DNA of 41,499 bases, taken from assembly GCA_026224875.1 (NCBI GenBank), contig JAMFRU010000081.1, positions 1 to 41,499 on the forward strand. Direction: 5' to 3'. Positions 7,112-16,212 of this stretch are shown piece after piece. The notes below the pieces were generated by a model. That model worked only from the letters and a program-made list of their open reading frames with translations, searched no databases and was not told the origin of the DNA. Each line of letters starts with the position of its first letter. The first letter of the stretch is position 1. The translations under genes and the position numbers were made by a program. The stretch is from Acidocella sp. Its GTDB lineage: Bacteria; Pseudomonadota; Alphaproteobacteria; Acetobacterales; Acetobacteraceae.

Positions 7112-8062
7112 ATGCCCCGCGGTGACCTGTTTCCTGAAATCGGGCCGTTCGAGACAGGATATCTACCGCTTACCGACGGGCATGTGATGTATTGGGAGCA
7201 GGTCGGCAACCCCAACGGGAAGCCGGTATTGTTCCTGCATGGCGGGCCGGGTGCGGGCGCCGGGCCGGTACACCGGCGCTTCTTCGATCCCAATTTCTGG
7301 CGCGTTATTATTTTCGACCAGCGCGGGGCCGGACGCTCCCAGCCGCTCGGCAGCTTAGAGGCCAATACCACGCCGCATCTGGTCCAGGACATCGAGGCCC
7401 TGCGGCAGTTTCTCGGGATCGATCGCATGCTGCTGTTCGGCGGCTCCTGGGGCTCTACCTTGGCACTCGCCTATGCGCAGGCTCATCCGGAGCGTGTCAT
7501 CGGCGCGGTGTTGCGCGGAATCTTCCTCGGCCGGCCGGCCGAAGTTGAGTGGTTTCTGCACGGGCTGCAGCGTGTGTTCCCCGATATCTACGCCGCTTTC
7601 TCCGGGTTTCTGCCCGAAGCGGAGCGCGACGATCTGCTCGGCAATTACTTCCGCCGCCTAACCGATCCGGACCCGCAGATCCACACCCCGGCAGCGCGCA
7701 GCTGGAGTATTTATGAGGGCTCCTGCTCCACGTTGATGCCAAGCTTCGAAGCGGTTTCGGCGTTCGCACAGGACCGCTCGGCCGTCGGCCTGGCCCGGAT
7801 CGAGGCGCATTATTTCGTGCATGATCTGTTTCTGCCGCCGGGCGGCCTGCTCGCGCATATGCATGCCATGCAGCATATTCCAGGAGAGATCGTGCAGGGT
7901 CGCTACGACATGATCTGCCCGGCGCAATCGGCTTTCGACCTGGCAGCAGCATGGAACACGGCACGGCTGACAATTGTGCCCGATGCCGGCCATTCCGCAC
8001 TTGAACCAGGCGTACGGACGGCTCTGATCGCAGCGCTTGAACGCTGCCGGCATTTGATATGA
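7112..8062 (+). CDS. pip: Prolyl aminopeptidase (proline iminopeptidase)
   Basis: A 316-residue alpha/beta hydrolase of peptidase family S33. Visible features are HGGPGAGAGPVHRRFFDP (oxyanion-hole HGGPG at 43-47), FDQRGAGRS (68-76) and the nucleophile elbow GGSWGS with Ser112. The acid is in GRYDMICP and the histidine in PDAGHSA, completing the catalytic triad. The length and the YLPLTDGHVMYWEQVGNPNG start match the proline iminopeptidase family, which removes N-terminal proline from peptides in the cytoplasm. It begins 5 bp after the aminotransferase stop, so it probably shares a transcript, although the functions are unrelated. The ATG at 7112 has no strong ribosome-binding site, consistent with coupling. 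Confidence 0.93.
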   Translation: MPRGDLFPEIGPFETGYLPLTDGHVMYWEQVGNPNGKPVLFLHGGPGAGAGPVHRRFFDPNFWRVIIFDQRGAGRSQPLGSLEANTTPHLVQDIEALRQFLGIDRMLLFGGSWGSTLALAYAQAHPERVIGAVLRGIFLGRPAEVEWFLHGLQRVFPDIYAAFSGFLPEAERDDLLGNYFRRLTDPDPQIHTPAARSWSIYEGSCSTLMPSFEAVSAFAQDRSAVGLARIEAHYFVHDLFLPPGGLLAHMHAMQHIPGEIVQGRYDMICPAQSAFDLAAAWNTARLTIVPDAGHSALEPGVRTALIAALERCRHLI

Positions 8063-8075
8063 TGCAAGGCTGGTT

Positions 8076-9050
8076 ATGAAACTCGCCCGCAGGCAATTGC
8101 TCGGCTTTGGTTTAGCACTTCCTGCCATGCCGGCACTGGCCGATACAGACTGGCCCAGCGCTTTGGTAATGGGCACCGGCCGCCCCGGCGGGGATTATAT
8201 GATCTACGGCCCCGCCTGGGGGCGCTTGATCCAGCAACAGGCCGGCATAGGCATTGCCTACCGCGCCTCCGGTGGTGCCGAGGCAAACATACTTCTAATC
8301 GATGAGAACGCCGCCCAGCTCGGCCTGACAACAGCCGTGATTGCGCATGAGGCACTGATGGGCAGCGGCTCCTGGACGGCCGGTGTGCGTTTCAGCTCCT
8401 TCCGCGCACTCTTCCCAATGTTTCCATCGATTTTGCAAATCGTGTCGCCACGGAACACCGGCATTACGACGCTGGCAGGTTTGACGTCACAGGATATCGG
8501 CGTAGGGCCGCTTGGCAGCAGCGGTGCCGCGATACTGCCCGCGCTGTTCAAAAATGTGGGCGTCATTCCGCGCAACATCGTCACGGGTGATTACATCGGC
8601 CAAATTCAGGACATGCTGGCCGGCAGACTTGCTGCCTGCGCCTTCATCGCCGCGGCACCCGTGCCGGCCATCGCGCAAATTGCCCTGGGGCGAAAATTAT
8701 CGCTCATCGGTTTTTCCCCGGCGGAAGCACAGCAGGTTACGAATACGCTGCCGGGCATGACACCCATGACCCTGGATGCCGGCGTGTTTCCGGGGCAGAG
8801 CATTGCCGTGGCCAGCGTCGGCACACCCAACATCGCCATCAGCGGCGCGGACATCTCTGACACGCTCGCACAGGCCATCACAATGGCAGCTTTGCGCAAC
8901 CGCGCAGGACTGGCCACGATCGTTCCCGCGGCATCGTCAGTGCCGGATATAAAATCCATCACCGATGCAGGAATATGTTTTCATCCGGGTGCCGCCGCCG
9001 CATTGCGCACGGCAGGGCTGGATATCGCCAAAAAATATATCGAGCCCTAA
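8076..9050 (+). CDS. TAXI family TRAP transporter solute-binding protein (orphan)
   Basis: A 324-residue exported protein of the TAXI (TRAP-associated extracytoplasmic immunogenic) family. The N-terminus ARRQLLGFGLALPAMPALA is a signal peptide; the Arg-Arg-x-Leu-Leu pattern could use the Tat route, but Sec is also possible. The mature part begins with LVMGTGRPGGDYMIYGPAWG, close to the family's G-T-G-x-x-G-x-Y motif, followed by ASGGAEANILLIDENAAQLGLT and LTSQDIGVGPLGSSG. Such proteins bind small organic acids or amino acids for a 4TM-12TM membrane carrier. No TRAP membrane gene is in the window, so its partner is elsewhere or it works alone. Its stop overlaps the lolD stop on the opposite strand by 4 nt. 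AAGG precedes the ATG. Confidence 0.88.
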   Translation: MKLARRQLLGFGLALPAMPALADTDWPSALVMGTGRPGGDYMIYGPAWGRLIQQQAGIGIAYRASGGAEANILLIDENAAQLGLTTAVIAHEALMGSGSWTAGVRFSSFRALFPMFPSILQIVSPRNTGITTLAGLTSQDIGVGPLGSSGAAILPALFKNVGVIPRNIVTGDYIGQIQDMLAGRLAACAFIAAAPVPAIAQIALGRKLSLIGFSPAEAQQVTNTLPGMTPMTLDAGVFPGQSIAVASVGTPNIAISGADISDTLAQAITMAALRNRAGLATIVPAASSVPDIKSITDAGICFHPGAAAALRTAGLDIAKKYIEP

Positions 9051-9721
9051 ACCAGCACGCCGCCCCGCAGGCTGAGCTGGCGGTCCATGCGGGCCGCCAG
9101 CTCAGGATTATGCGTGGCAATCAGCGCCGCCACATTTTCTGACCGCACGACGCGCAGCAGCTCCTCGAACACAGTATTCGCCGTCGCGACGTCCAGATTG
9201 CCGGTTGGTTCATCCGCCAGCAGCAAGGCCGGGTTATTTGCCAGAGCACGCGCAATCGCCACACGCTGTTTCTCGCCGCCTGAGAGCTTGCCAGGCAAAT
9301 GCCCGGCGCGCGCGGCCAGCCCGAATTTTTCCAGCAGATCCATGGAGCGGCGGTTCGCCTCTGCCTGTGCCCGGCCGGCAATCATTTGCGGCAAAGTAAT
9401 GTTTTCAAGTGCGGTGAATTCGGCCAGCAGGTGATGAAACTGATAAACGAACCCGACCTTGCGCAGCCGGATATTGGTACGCGCAGCATCAGGCAACGCG
9501 CCGGCATCCTCATCATCGATAAGTATCGTCCCGGCATCAGGTTTTTCTAGCAAACCCGCGAGATGCAGCAATGTGGATTTGCCCGCCCCCGACGGTGCCA
9601 CCAGCGCCACGATTTCGCCACGCCGCATGTCCAACGCAGCACCGTCCAGAATGGTCAGTGTTTCAACACCGGTTTTATAGATGCGCTGGATATCCCGCAT
9701 CTGCAGCAGAAACTCACTCAC
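9047..9721 (-). CDS. lolD: Lipoprotein-releasing ABC transporter ATP-binding protein LolD
   Basis: A 224-residue ABC ATPase. Walker A APSGAGKST lies at 42-50, the signature is LSGGEKQRVAIARAL, and Walker B plus D-loop is LLLADEPTGNLD, with the H-loop in ATHNPELA. LolD powers extraction of outer-membrane lipoproteins from the inner membrane for LolA. The GTG at 9721-9719 is chosen because it yields the family-typical start MSEFLLQMRDIQRIYKTG and overlaps the stop of the permease gene by 8 nt. An internal ATG at 9700 is the alternative. A longer open frame upstream runs over the permease gene and is not real. The stop codon overlaps the convergent TAXI gene stop, so no intergenic terminator exists there. 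Confidence 0.93.
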   Translation of the reverse strand: MSEFLLQMRDIQRIYKTGVETLTILDGAALDMRRGEIVALVAPSGAGKSTLLHLAGLLEKPDAGTILIDDEDAGALPDAARTNIRLRKVGFVYQFHHLLAEFTALENITLPQMIAGRAQAEANRRSMDLLEKFGLAARAGHLPGKLSGGEKQRVAIARALANNPALLLADEPTGNLDVATANTVFEELLRVVRSENVAALIATHNPELAARMDRQLSLRGGVLV

Positions 9722-10964
9722 TGCGCAGGGTCTCGATCGGATCGATATTCGCCGCACGCCAACTTGGATAGATCGTCGCGAAGAGTGAAAGCGCAAAAGA
9801 CATGAGAATAACCTCCAGCACCTGATGCCAATCGAGTTTGGCCGGCAAGGATTCAAGATAATAGACGGTGGGATCGAATAATTTAGTGCCGGTGATGATC
9901 TGCACAAATTGCCGTATCTGCTCGATATAGGCGCAGAACACGACACCAAGGCCAAAGCCGATCAGCGTGCCCAGCACACCGATCGAAGCGCCGCACATTA
10001 AAAAGATGCGCATGACTGCGCCGGAACTCGCCCCCATGGTGCGCAGAATGGCGATGTCCTTGGCCTTATCCTTCACCATCATGATCAAAGATGAGATGAC
10101 GTTGAACGCTGCCACGACAATGATGAGGGTGAGGATGAGGAACATGACATTGCCCTCGACCACGACTGCGGCAAACAGCGCATCATTGGCATGGCGCCAA
10201 TCCCCAATATTCAGCGGGGTGTTTTGAAAATCATCTGCAATCTTTTGCCTGATGACGCCGTCATTGTCAGGATCTTTGACGAAAACCTCTATCTGCGTCG
10301 CGGCACCAGGCTTTTGAAACAGGGTTTGTGCCGCCTCCAAGGGTAGGAAAACATAACCCGAATCGTAAATCTGCATCCCCGTCTGAAAAATAGCAACGAC
10401 TTTGAAACTTTCGATGCTGGGGATCGTGCCGATAATGGTCGCCTTGCCTTGCGGCATAATCAGGGAAATATCCTGCCCCACCGTGAGACCAAGCTGGGCG
10501 GCCAGACCGCTGCCGATGGCAATGCTGGTATCTCCCTGCATGTCGGCCAGGCTCCCGGCGACGATGTGATGCGAGACCGTCGGCAGAGCCGCCAGCCCGT
10601 CAGGCGTAATGCCCCTGGCGACACCGCCGGCGGCACCGCCCTGCGTACTCGAAAACAGAACCTGGTTCTCCACCACCGGGAAAGCGGCCGTGACACCGGG
10701 AATGGTGCGGATTTTTGCAGTCATGTCATCGTAATTCGTCAATGCCGTATTGGCGCCATAGATACCGATATCGCCATTGAGGCCGAGGATTTGCGACAGC
10801 AACTCCTGGCGAAAACCATTCATCACGCTCATCACAATGATGAGCGTGGCAACACCAAGAGCGATGCCGACGAGCGAGAAAATGGCGATCACCGAGACAA
10901 ACCGCTCGCCCCGGCGGGCACGCAAGTAACGTGCGGCAACCTTCCGCTCAAAAGCGTTAAACAT
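9714..10964 (-). CDS. lolC: Lipoprotein-releasing ABC transporter permease LolC/LolE
   Basis: A 416-residue inner-membrane permease. It has an N-terminal transmembrane segment (FVSVIAIFSLVGIALGVATLIIVMSVMNGFRQEL, about residues 22-55), a large periplasmic MacB-like domain (about 60-260) and three C-terminal membrane segments with the FtsX fold. The VKDKAKDIAILRTMGAS coupling motif for LolD is present (about 302-318). Only one permease gene is present beside lolD, so the transporter may be a homodimer of a single LolC/E-type protein, as known for species lacking the two-gene form. The ATG overlaps the proS stop by one base (TGATG). Together with LolD it sorts lipoproteins to the outer membrane. 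Confidence 0.93.
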   Translation of the reverse strand: MFNAFERKVAARYLRARRGERFVSVIAIFSLVGIALGVATLIIVMSVMNGFRQELLSQILGLNGDIGIYGANTALTNYDDMTAKIRTIPGVTAAFPVVENQVLFSSTQGGAAGGVARGITPDGLAALPTVSHHIVAGSLADMQGDTSIAIGSGLAAQLGLTVGQDISLIMPQGKATIIGTIPSIESFKVVAIFQTGMQIYDSGYVFLPLEAAQTLFQKPGAATQIEVFVKDPDNDGVIRQKIADDFQNTPLNIGDWRHANDALFAAVVVEGNVMFLILTLIIVVAAFNVISSLIMMVKDKAKDIAILRTMGASSGAVMRIFLMCGASIGVLGTLIGFGLGVVFCAYIEQIRQFVQIITGTKLFDPTVYYLESLPAKLDWHQVLEVILMSFALSLFATIYPSWRAANIDPIETLRSE

Positions 10965-12256
10965 CAGCCGAGCACCTGGGCCAGCGCATCTTGCACGGAA
11001 AGCTCTGAACGCTCACCCGTAGCACGGCGCTTCAGCTCCACCTGCCCTTTTGCGGCACCACGCGGCCCCACGATAATCTGCCACGGATGCCCCATGAGAT
11101 CAGCGTCCGCGAATTTGGCACCCGCGCGTTCGTCACGGTCATCATAAAGCCCATCCGCGCCGAGCCGCGCGTGCAGGGTTTCACAAATGCCATCGGTTGC
11201 CGCATCGCCCTGGCGCAAATTCAAAATGGCGGCCTTGAAGGGCGCCACGGCATCCGGCCAGATAATGCCGGCATCATCATGCCGTGCCTCAATGATAGCA
11301 CCAACGAGGCGGGATATACCGATGCCGTAGCACCCCATCTCAGGGAAGAACTTCTGGCCATCCGCACCGGTCATGGCAAAGTTCATCGACTCCGAGTATT
11401 TCTTGCCGATGTAGAAGATCTGTCCCACCTCGATCCCCCTGCCCTCGCGCCGCCGCTCATCCGGAATCTTATCCCACAGCACTGTGTCATGCTTTTCATC
11501 AGTGGCGGCATAGATCGTCGTCATCTGTTCGTAAAATGATTCAATTTCCGTTTCGGCCAAAGCGTTGCCCGTCTCGAAAGCGGCATCGTAGAACACGCCA
11601 CTTTCACCAGTTGGCGCCAGCACGTGGAATTCATGCGAAAGATCGCCACCGATCTGCCCCGTATCCGCCCGCATTGGAATTGCCGTGATACCCAAGCGCT
11701 GGAAGGTGCGCATATAGGCGAGCATCATTTTTTTATAAACGATCAGCGCAGCCGCATAATCCACATCAAAACTATAAGCATCCTTCATCAGAAATTCGCG
11801 GCCACGCAGCACACCAAAGCGCGGGCGTACCTCGTCACGGAATTTCCACTGGATGTGATAGGGGAGTTGCGGAAGATCGCGATAGCTTTTGATCGAATCC
11901 CGCACGAGCACGGTGATCATTTCCTCATTTGTCGGCCCGTAGAGCAGCTCACGCTCATGCCGGTCCGTGATGCGCAGCATCTCCTTGCCATACGCATCGT
12001 AACGCCCGCTCTCGCGCCAAAGATCAGCACTTTGAATGGTCGGCATCAGCATTTCCTGAGCCCCGGCGGCATCCTGCTCCTCGCGGACAATCTGCGCGAT
12101 CTTGCTCAGCACACGATGCCCCGTGGGCAGCCAAGCATAGATACCGGATGCCGTCTGCCGGATCATACCCGCCCTCAGCATCAGCCGGTGCGATGTAATC
12201 TGGGCGTCCGACGGTGTTTCCTTGAGGGTCGGGATCAGGCTTTGAGACAGTCGCAT
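10964..12256 (-). CDS. proS: Prolyl-tRNA synthetase, short form without the inserted editing domain
   Basis: A 430-residue class II aminoacyl-tRNA synthetase that charges tRNA-Pro. Motif 1 lies near [16 protein letters not shown]. Motif 2 is [29 protein letters not shown] (about 136-164) and motif 3 is in [21 protein letters not shown]. The anticodon-binding domain is at the C-terminus ([21 protein letters not shown]). Bacterial ProRS with the INS editing domain is about 570 residues; at 430 this copy runs straight from motif 2 to motif 3, so the deacylation domain is absent, the normal alphaproteobacterial form. Correction of Ala-tRNA-Pro would need a separate trans-editing protein not seen here. 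AAAAGG lies 6 nt before the ATG. Confidence 0.96.
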   Translation of the reverse strand: MRLSQSLIPTLKETPSDAQITSHRLMLRAGMIRQTASGIYAWLPTGHRVLSKIAQIVREEQDAAGAQEMLMPTIQSADLWRESGRYDAYGKEMLRITDRHERELLYGPTNEEMITVLVRDSIKSYRDLPQLPYHIQWKFRDEVRPRFGVLRGREFLMKDAYSFDVDYAAALIVYKKMMLAYMRTFQRLGITAIPMRADTGQIGGDLSHEFHVLAPTGESGVFYDAAFETGNALAETEIESFYEQMTTIYAATDEKHDTVLWDKIPDERRREGRGIEVGQIFYIGKKYSESMNFAMTGADGQKFFPEMGCYGIGISRLVGAIIEARHDDAGIIWPDAVAPFKAAILNLRQGDAATDGICETLHARLGADGLYDDRDERAGAKFADADLMGHPWQIIVGPRGAAKGQVELKRRATGERSELSVQDALAQVLG

Positions 12257-12284
12257 TTTAAACCTTTTCAGGAAATATTTTGAG

Positions 12285-13427
12285 TTATTTGGTCGTGGAC
12301 GCAGGTTCCGGGAGCGCCAGCCAACGATCTGCCAAACGCCGGCAAGGCTTTTCCACGACCATGTAAAGCACCGTCGCCAGCAGCAAAGTTATGGCAAACA
12401 TACCAGCGGCGAAAATCAAACTATGATCTTTCGGCGTCCAGCCCGTGCGCTGGAAAAACTGGCTCATCAGCAATTCCGCGATCGCAAAATTCATGTAGAA
12501 TGCATAGGAGCGCCTGCCCAGCCAATCCAGCACCGGGCGGCGCCCAAGCATCGCCGGCAACCCCGTATCGGCCTGCATTAAAAACGCAAACAATACGAGC
12601 CAAACCCCGACAACAACCGCCAAATCCAACCCAAACGCCGCGGCCAGTATTCCAATACCAAGACCTGCTCTAAAAAACCCACGGCGGACCCCGGCATAAT
12701 CCGCGCAGGTATGCACGATGCGGGCCGACGCTATACCAGCGACAAACTCAGGGAAAAACCGCCACAGCCCATGGGCAAAAGTCAGATTGAGGTTATGGCC
12801 ATTGAGGACAAAGACCAAGCCGATTGCGGCAAAAGTAGTGACCAAAACCTGCAGGGAAACAAGCGCGCCGCAGTAAGCGGTCAGGTAGCATAGGATTGGA
12901 AATGCCAGATAGCCCGCCCATTCCGTGCTCACCGACCAGGAGGGGTAATTCCAGGCGCCGTGATTGCTGCCCCCCCATCCCTGCACAAGTAAAAGATTCT
13001 GTATCAGTGATGATATACCGAACCGGGTGGGATCATGCGGGAGCCAGCCAAGCGACGCCCCCAATCCGACCAGAAGCCCGAGAATGACAATAGTGGCGAC
13101 GTGGATCGGGTAAACGCGCGCAAGCCGCTTACCCCAGAAGCGCAAGATCATGCCGGCAGGAGGCAATTTAAACGGCGGTATTTTCCCGCGGAGTTTCCAG
13201 GCATTGCCCATCAACTCCGGATGCACCCGCGTCAGGATCATGCCGGACAGGATAAAGAACCCATCCACGCCAAGATAACCATGCCGGATCAGACCCGCGG
13301 CGGGCCCCAGAAAACGCGAAAAATTGAGATACAGATCAACATGATAGATGAAAACCCACAGCGCAAATACCGCGCGGCAGATGGTCAGGTCAGTTAATTC
13401 CTGCTTTGTGCTCATCGTCGTGCTCAT
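12285..13427 (-). CDS. Acyltransferase family 3 (OafA/YrhL-like) membrane protein
   Basis: A 380-residue multi-pass membrane acyltransferase. The family's N-terminal segment is clear: [20 protein letters not shown] (Arg and the catalytic-type His around residues 16-28), followed by [17 protein letters not shown]. About ten hydrophobic segments follow, and the C-terminus is short and basic. Members add acetyl or other acyl groups to surface sugars or lipids; the substrate here is unknown. The ATG at 13427 is chosen because AGGACGGAG lies just upstream; a TTG seven codons earlier is less likely. It lies 28 bp before proS and downstream of a terminator, so it probably heads a proS-lolC-lolD transcript. 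At this place other alphaproteobacteria usually have different genes. Confidence 0.88.
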   Translation of the reverse strand: MSTTMSTKQELTDLTICRAVFALWVFIYHVDLYLNFSRFLGPAAGLIRHGYLGVDGFFILSGMILTRVHPELMGNAWKLRGKIPPFKLPPAGMILRFWGKRLARVYPIHVATIVILGLLVGLGASLGWLPHDPTRFGISSLIQNLLLVQGWGGSNHGAWNYPSWSVSTEWAGYLAFPILCYLTAYCGALVSLQVLVTTFAAIGLVFVLNGHNLNLTFAHGLWRFFPEFVAGIASARIVHTCADYAGVRRGFFRAGLGIGILAAAFGLDLAVVVGVWLVLFAFLMQADTGLPAMLGRRPVLDWLGRRSYAFYMNFAIAELLMSQFFQRTGWTPKDHSLIFAAGMFAITLLLATVLYMVVEKPCRRLADRWLALPEPASTTK

Positions 13428-13442
13428 GGGCTGCTCCGTCCT

Positions 13443-13486
13443 AAACAAATAGAAAGAAGCCCGCCAGCCCTAATCGGGCGGCGGGC
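13443..13486 (-). terminator. Rho-independent terminator after rnj
   Basis: On the minus strand an 11-bp GC-rich stem (GCCCGCC-GCCC paired with GGGC-GGCGGGC, one bulged base) with a 5-nt loop lies at 13459-13486. It is followed by the T-rich tail TTCTTTCTATTTGTTT down to 13443. It sits about 200 nt after the rnj stop and just before the acyltransferase ribosome-binding site. It would end the nuo-birA-coaX-rnj transcript. Confidence 0.8.
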
Positions 13487-13516
13487 CAAGTTCAGGGAGG
13501 AAACGCCAGTCACACG

Positions 13517-13545
13517 GCAGGATGAAGAACCAAACCTCATCCTGC
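13517..13545. repeat. Perfect 9-bp inverted repeat in the rnj-acyltransferase spacer
   Basis: The arms gcaggatga (13517-13525) and tcatcctgc (13537-13545) are perfectly complementary and separated by 11 nt. There is no T-run on either side, so it is not a standard terminator. It may form a stem in the rnj 3' trailer and protect or process the RNA. Role unknown. Confidence 0.6.
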
Positions 13546-13684
13546 ATCTATCATGCACTGCACAAAACATGCTCGTCCAGAAAAAACCAAAAGTTATGAG
13601 CGTATATTTTAGCCAAAAAAGCGCATGTTGAGCCATTTTTAATCAAAAAGCCCGACAGATCACCTCCGGCGTTCTATTTTTTGT

Positions 13685-15370
13685 TCAAACCTGAATGGCG
13701 TGAACCTCGACCAGCGGACGCTTGCCAAAATGCCTGCCAATAATTTTACGCAAAGCCGCTTTTGCCGCATTGATAAACGCCGAATCGTCCCGGCGCAGCT
13801 CGCCACGGAGCTTGTAGAGCACCTCCTTGTACTCCGCCTCTATCTCCTGCCTGAGCACGGCATCTACCTCGTCCAGCAGTCCCGGCGCCGAGATTTTCGG
13901 CGCGCCAAGCAGTTTACCGGAACCATCCATGGCAAAACTGCCGATCACGGCACCGTTGAACAGCATACGCCGCCTGTTGGCCATGACGCTGCCTTTCAAC
14001 GGCACGATGCGCTCACCATCCACCGCCAGCCGCCCTGTCGGCACGGTATCGACGACTTCCGGCCGGCCTGGCGCGAACTGCAACACGTCGCCGTTCTCGA
14101 TCAGCACGGTGGGAATACCCTCCTCCTCGGCCAGCGCCGCGTGGGTGGAGAGATGCCGCCAGGTCCCATGCGTCGGGATGACATATTGCGGGCGAACGAG
14201 TTTATATAATTTGCGCAATTCATCGCGTGCCGGATGGCCCGAGACATGGGTAAATTCGTCGTCATCCGTAATAACATTAACCCCGCGCCGGGCCAGCCCA
14301 TCGCGCACCGTGGCGATCGAGCGCTCATTGCCCGGAATCACGCGCGACGAGAAGATGACAGTATCGCCCTCCCCTAGCACGGCATGCGGATGGGTATCTG
14401 ACGCAATACGCGCCAAAGCCGCGCGCGGCTCGCCCTGGCTGCCGGTGACCACCAGCAGCAGATTGTCATCCGGAATACTGCCGATGGATTTTTCAGGAAT
14501 AAAATCCGGCACGTCCTGCAAATATCCGGCTTCCTGCGCCGCGGCGATATAATTGCCCAGGCTTCGCCCAATGAGCGCAACATGGCGCCCTGCCGCCACC
14601 CCGGCATCGATGACGGAAGCAACGCGCGCGATATTGCTGGCAAAGCACGTTACCGCGACACGGCCGGGTAGATCCATAATGAGCGCTTCCAGGCTCTTCG
14701 CCACATCCAGCTCCGAGCCTGAATGCCCTTCAACCGTCGCATTGGTCGAATCCGAAACAATGGCCAGCACGCCGGCATCGCCCAAAGCCTTCAGCCCGGC
14801 TTCATCCGATAGCTCGCCTATGATCGGCGAGGGATCAAATTTCCAATCTCCGGTATGCAGCACGGTGCCGTAACGCGTCGTCAACGCCAGCGCTTGCGCT
14901 TCCGGTGTTGAATGCGTCATCGCCAGATAGCGCAGCTGAAACGGCCCCAGCACAAAGCTGCCGCCCGGCTGAATCGTGTGGATCTTAACCTCACGCAGAA
15001 GCCCCGCCTCGTTCAGCTTACGGCGGATAACGGCAGCGGCAAAGGGCGTGGCATACACAGGACAGCGCAATTGCGGCCAGAGCCTGGCAATACCGCCGAT
15101 ATGGTCTTCATGCACATGGGTGACGACGATTCCCAACAACGCCTCGCGCTGCTCAACGATAAAGGCCGGATCGGGAAGGAGGATCTCCGTCTCCGGCATA
15201 TCCGGGCCGGAAAAGCCGATACCGCAATCGACGGCCAGCCAAGCGCCATCGCAACCATAAAGGTTGAAATTCATCCCGATCTCGCCCGTGCCGCCCAGCG
15301 GCACGAAGATAAAGCCCTGCCCGGCATCATCCTGCACCGAATTCAAAGTCTTGACGGTGGATTTTGCCAT
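13685..15370 (-). CDS. rnj: Ribonuclease J
   Basis: A 561-residue metallo-beta-lactamase/beta-CASP ribonuclease. The start FVPLGGTGEIGMNFNLYGCDG is family-typical. The zinc motif HVHEDH (H85, H87, D89, H90) is present, with further ligands in TGDWKFDPSPI and the beta-CASP motif region VVTGSQGEPRAALARIA. IPTHGTWRHLSTHA carries the late His. RNase J degrades and matures RNA as a 5'-3' exonuclease and endonuclease, and in alphaproteobacteria works beside RNase E. The ATG has AGGAA 5 nt upstream. It follows coaX by 21 bp and is likely the last gene of the nuo transcript, since a strong terminator lies downstream. Confidence 0.95.
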   Translation of the reverse strand: MAKSTVKTLNSVQDDAGQGFIFVPLGGTGEIGMNFNLYGCDGAWLAVDCGIGFSGPDMPETEILLPDPAFIVEQREALLGIVVTHVHEDHIGGIARLWPQLRCPVYATPFAAAVIRRKLNEAGLLREVKIHTIQPGGSFVLGPFQLRYLAMTHSTPEAQALALTTRYGTVLHTGDWKFDPSPIIGELSDEAGLKALGDAGVLAIVSDSTNATVEGHSGSELDVAKSLEALIMDLPGRVAVTCFASNIARVASVIDAGVAAGRHVALIGRSLGNYIAAAQEAGYLQDVPDFIPEKSIGSIPDDNLLLVVTGSQGEPRAALARIASDTHPHAVLGEGDTVIFSSRVIPGNERSIATVRDGLARRGVNVITDDDEFTHVSGHPARDELRKLYKLVRPQYVIPTHGTWRHLSTHAALAEEEGIPTVLIENGDVLQFAPGRPEVVDTVPTGRLAVDGERIVPLKGSVMANRRRMLFNGAVIGSFAMDGSGKLLGAPKISAPGLLDEVDAVLRQEIEAEYKEVLYKLRGELRRDDSAFINAAKAALRKIIGRHFGKRPLVEVHAIQV

Positions 15371-15391
15371 TATAGTTCCTGAAACATTTGT

Positions 15392-16201
15392 TTATTCATT
15401 TTCGATAAGCCGCGCACGATCGCGCGGCAAAACTGGAGCCGGGTTAAGCACGGACAGCATGCGCAAGCCATCGAGCGTCAAATCCGCATCAATGGCCAGG
15501 AATTTTGTCATGCCTTCGGCAAATAGGGGTGCTAAGCCACCTGTGGCAATCACTTTCAGCGGTTTGCCAAATTCAGCCTCGATGCGGCTCAACAAACCTT
15601 CAATGAGACCCACATAGCCCCAATAGGTACCCGATTGCATCGCCGATACCGTGTTCCGGCCAATCACGGATTGCGGGCGGCTAATGCCGATGCGCGGCAG
15701 CCGGGCCGCAGCCTGGTGCAGCGCCTCGATCGAAAGATTGATGCCGGGCGAAATGGCGCCGCCGATATAAGACCCGTCCTCGTCGACAACGTCGAATGTC
15801 GTCGCCGTGCCGAAATCCACTACCACCAGCGGGCCTTTATATTGCCGGTGCGCAGCCAGAGCGTTGAGCAGGCGGTCGGCGCCCACCTCGTCGGGATTAT
15901 CAGTCTTAATCTGGAAGCCCCATTCCAGTGAGGCGCGCGCAACCAGAGGCTCCGCGCTGAACCATTCCCGGCACAGGCGGCGTAAATGGTACAGAGCCGC
16001 GGGCACCACAGTGCCTATAACTGCCCGTGCGACATCATGCGGGGAAATACCGGCGCGTGTCAGCAGGGCTTCGAGCCAGACGCCATATTCATCGGATGTG
16101 CGCTGTGCCGACGTCGCCAACCGCCACGTGCCGCGCCACTCCACGCCGTCATGGACCGCGAAGACAATATTGGTATTACCGGCGTCAATGACCAAAAGCA
16201 T
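15392..16201 (-). CDS. coaX: Type III pantothenate kinase
   Basis: A 269-residue ASKHA-fold kinase that phosphorylates pantothenate in the first step of coenzyme A synthesis. Motifs seen are [11 protein letters not shown] at the N-terminus (phosphate 1 loop), [14 protein letters not shown] (catalytic Asp region), [13 protein letters not shown], the [11 protein letters not shown] pantothenate-binding segment and [12 protein letters not shown] near the C-terminus. The ATG at 16201 (MLLVIDAGN) is chosen over one five codons upstream because AGGGAC lies 6 nt before it. It follows birA by 11 bp, so the two co-factor genes are co-transcribed. The order birA-coaX-rnj after nuoN is common in alphaproteobacteria. 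Confidence 0.94.
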   Translation of the reverse strand: MLLVIDAGNTNIVFAVHDGVEWRGTWRLATSAQRTSDEYGVWLEALLTRAGISPHDVARAVIGTVVPAALYHLRRLCREWFSAEPLVARASLEWGFQIKTDNPDEVGADRLLNALAAHRQYKGPLVVVDFGTATTFDVVDEDGSYIGGAISPGINLSIEALHQAAARLPRIGISRPQSVIGRNTVSAMQSGTYWGYVGLIEGLLSRIEAEFGKPLKVIATGGLAPLFAEGMTKFLAIDADLTLDGLRMLSVLNPAPVLPRDRARLIENE

Positions 16202-16212
16202 GCTTTTGTCCC

